64,000 bases of DNA. It comes from an uncultured Ruminococcus sp. Lineage in GTDB: Bacteria; Bacillota; Clostridia; Monoglobales; Monoglobaceae. Below the pieces are notes generated by a model. That model was not told the origin of the DNA, did not search any database, and worked only from the letters and a program-made list of their open reading frames with translations. Positions 63,529 through 64,000 of the stretch are shown here, one piece after another. Position 1 is the stretch's first letter; each line of letters opens with the position of its first letter. Position numbers and translations under genes: made by a program. The stretch is taken from positions 1 to 64,000 of the forward strand of contig CACXES010000042.1 of assembly GCA_902766745.1 (NCBI GenBank). Reading direction: 5' to 3'.

Positions 63529-64000
63529 TTATATTTTTGAAATAAATACTACTCCCTGCTGCTCGTTATACTCGACCTCCGCTCCGAGCGTTTCCGCTAT
63601 AAACCTGAGCGGCACCACGGTTCTGTCATTAATCGTTGTCGCCGCAGCCTCAAGCTTTTGCGGCTCTCCGTTCACATACACCGTATCACTGTCAATTATA
63701 ATTTTCATCAGCTTTCCGTTACCGATTGCGTAGACGGCGTTTTCCGTTTCGTTATAGGCAACGCCGCAATTCAGCGCCTCAAAAATCGCCCTCATCGGGA
63801 CAAGTGTCCTGCCGTCCCTGACAACGGGTGCCGTATCTCCGCAGTCTAACCTAAAGCCGTTTACGGAAACTCTCAAAGGGTCGGTTCCGTTCCACGGAAT
63901 ATATCCGTCGCCGAACGCAAGCCTTATCTCTCCGTAATTTTTTGTTGATATATAATTTGTGTTGTCCTTCGTACTCCATGCCCTCATTCCCTGCCTTACC
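63529..64000 (-). CDS. C-terminal part of a protein with a copper-amine-oxidase-N-like domain (cut by window edge)
   Basis: At least 156 residues. The visible end is a copper amine oxidase N-terminal-like domain, common at the C-termini of clostridial surface proteins: DGRTLVPMRAIFEALNCGV, then INDRTVVPLRFIAETLGAEV. An internal ATG at 63987 exists, but the frame is open to the window edge and begins mid-domain, so the gene probably extends further. It lies 30 nt upstream of the binding-protein gene. A secreted enzyme of the same locus is possible. Confidence 0.75.
   Translation of the reverse strand, partial: VRQGMRAWSTKDNTNYISTKNYGEIRLAFGDGYIPWNGTDPLRVSVNGFRLDCGDTAPVVRDGRTLVPMRAIFEALNCGVAYNETENAVYAIGNGKLMKIIIDSDTVYVNGEPQKLEAAATTINDRTVVPLRFIAETLGAEVEYNEQQGVVFISKI

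Noticed and set aside
54354-64000. Horizontally acquired island signature for the carbohydrate locus
   Set aside because: No integrase, tRNA boundary or visible shift in base composition; the genes read like the rest of the window.

Overview
The window looks like a chromosomal segment of an anaerobic, endospore-forming member of the Clostridia (Bacillota). The evidence is a spoIIGA-sigE pair, a SleL/YaaH-type cortex hydrolase, a cysteine-rich coat-like protein, a six-gene Rnf complex, S-layer homology (SLH) proteins, single-chain glycyl-tRNA synthetase, a T-box-controlled trp operon, AGGAGG-type ribosome binding sites and sigma-A promoters. G+C looks moderate. I see no prophage, insertion sequence, rRNA or CRISPR. 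Species cannot be named from the sequence alone.

Layout. 0.5-4 kb: an EF-G paralogue and a Cys-rich coat-like protein. 4-8.3 kb (+): an MprF-type flippase-like membrane protein, phosphatidylserine synthase and decarboxylase, and a LysM-GH18 spore hydrolase. 8.3-10.4 kb (-): a secreted subtilase and a membrane protein. 10.7-15.8 kb (-): rnfCDGEAB. 16.3-18.5 kb: an HPr protein lacking the regulatory serine, then sigE and spoIIGA. 18.8-20.8 kb: a ferredoxin-type aldo/keto reductase, a truncated AraC fragment and a GNAT protein. 21-25.9 kb (-): a 938-residue DNRLRE-like surface protein, holA and a ComEC-like hydrolase. 26-28.8 kb: a deacetylase remnant, tRNA-Leu(CAG), ricT and holB. 28.9-34 kb: glyQS, a GH10-like SLH protein, a repeat-bearing DUF4190-like protein and an Lgt-like protein. 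34-42 kb (-): tsaD, rimI, a tsaC-phosphatase fusion, prfA, prfB and secA. 42.4-44.6 kb: a cohesin-like SLH protein. 44.7-51.5 kb (-): trpEGDCFBA behind a Trp T-box. 51.7-64 kb (-): an oligosaccharide import and degradation locus (solute-binding lipoprotein, two permeases, YesM/YesN two-component pair, GH105-like, GH37-like and BNR-type enzymes).

Most notable points. (1) prfB needs a +1 frameshift, but the in-frame stop at the shift site is UAG, a codon read by RF1, not RF2; prfA begins 2 nt after prfB. (2) The same 76-bp leader carrying the Shine-Dalgarno sequence precedes both rnfD and sigE, and part of its hairpin loop can pair with the region around that Shine-Dalgarno. (3) Short tandem duplications of 9-57 bp recur at the 5' ends of about ten genes. 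(4) TsaC and a low-molecular-weight phosphatase are fused. (5) A carbohydrate locus without secreted enzymes pairs a GH105-like hydrolase with BNR-type and trehalase-fold enzymes, suggesting intracellular processing of an unusual, possibly lyase-derived, glycan.

All assignments come from reading translations and motifs by eye; no database search was run.
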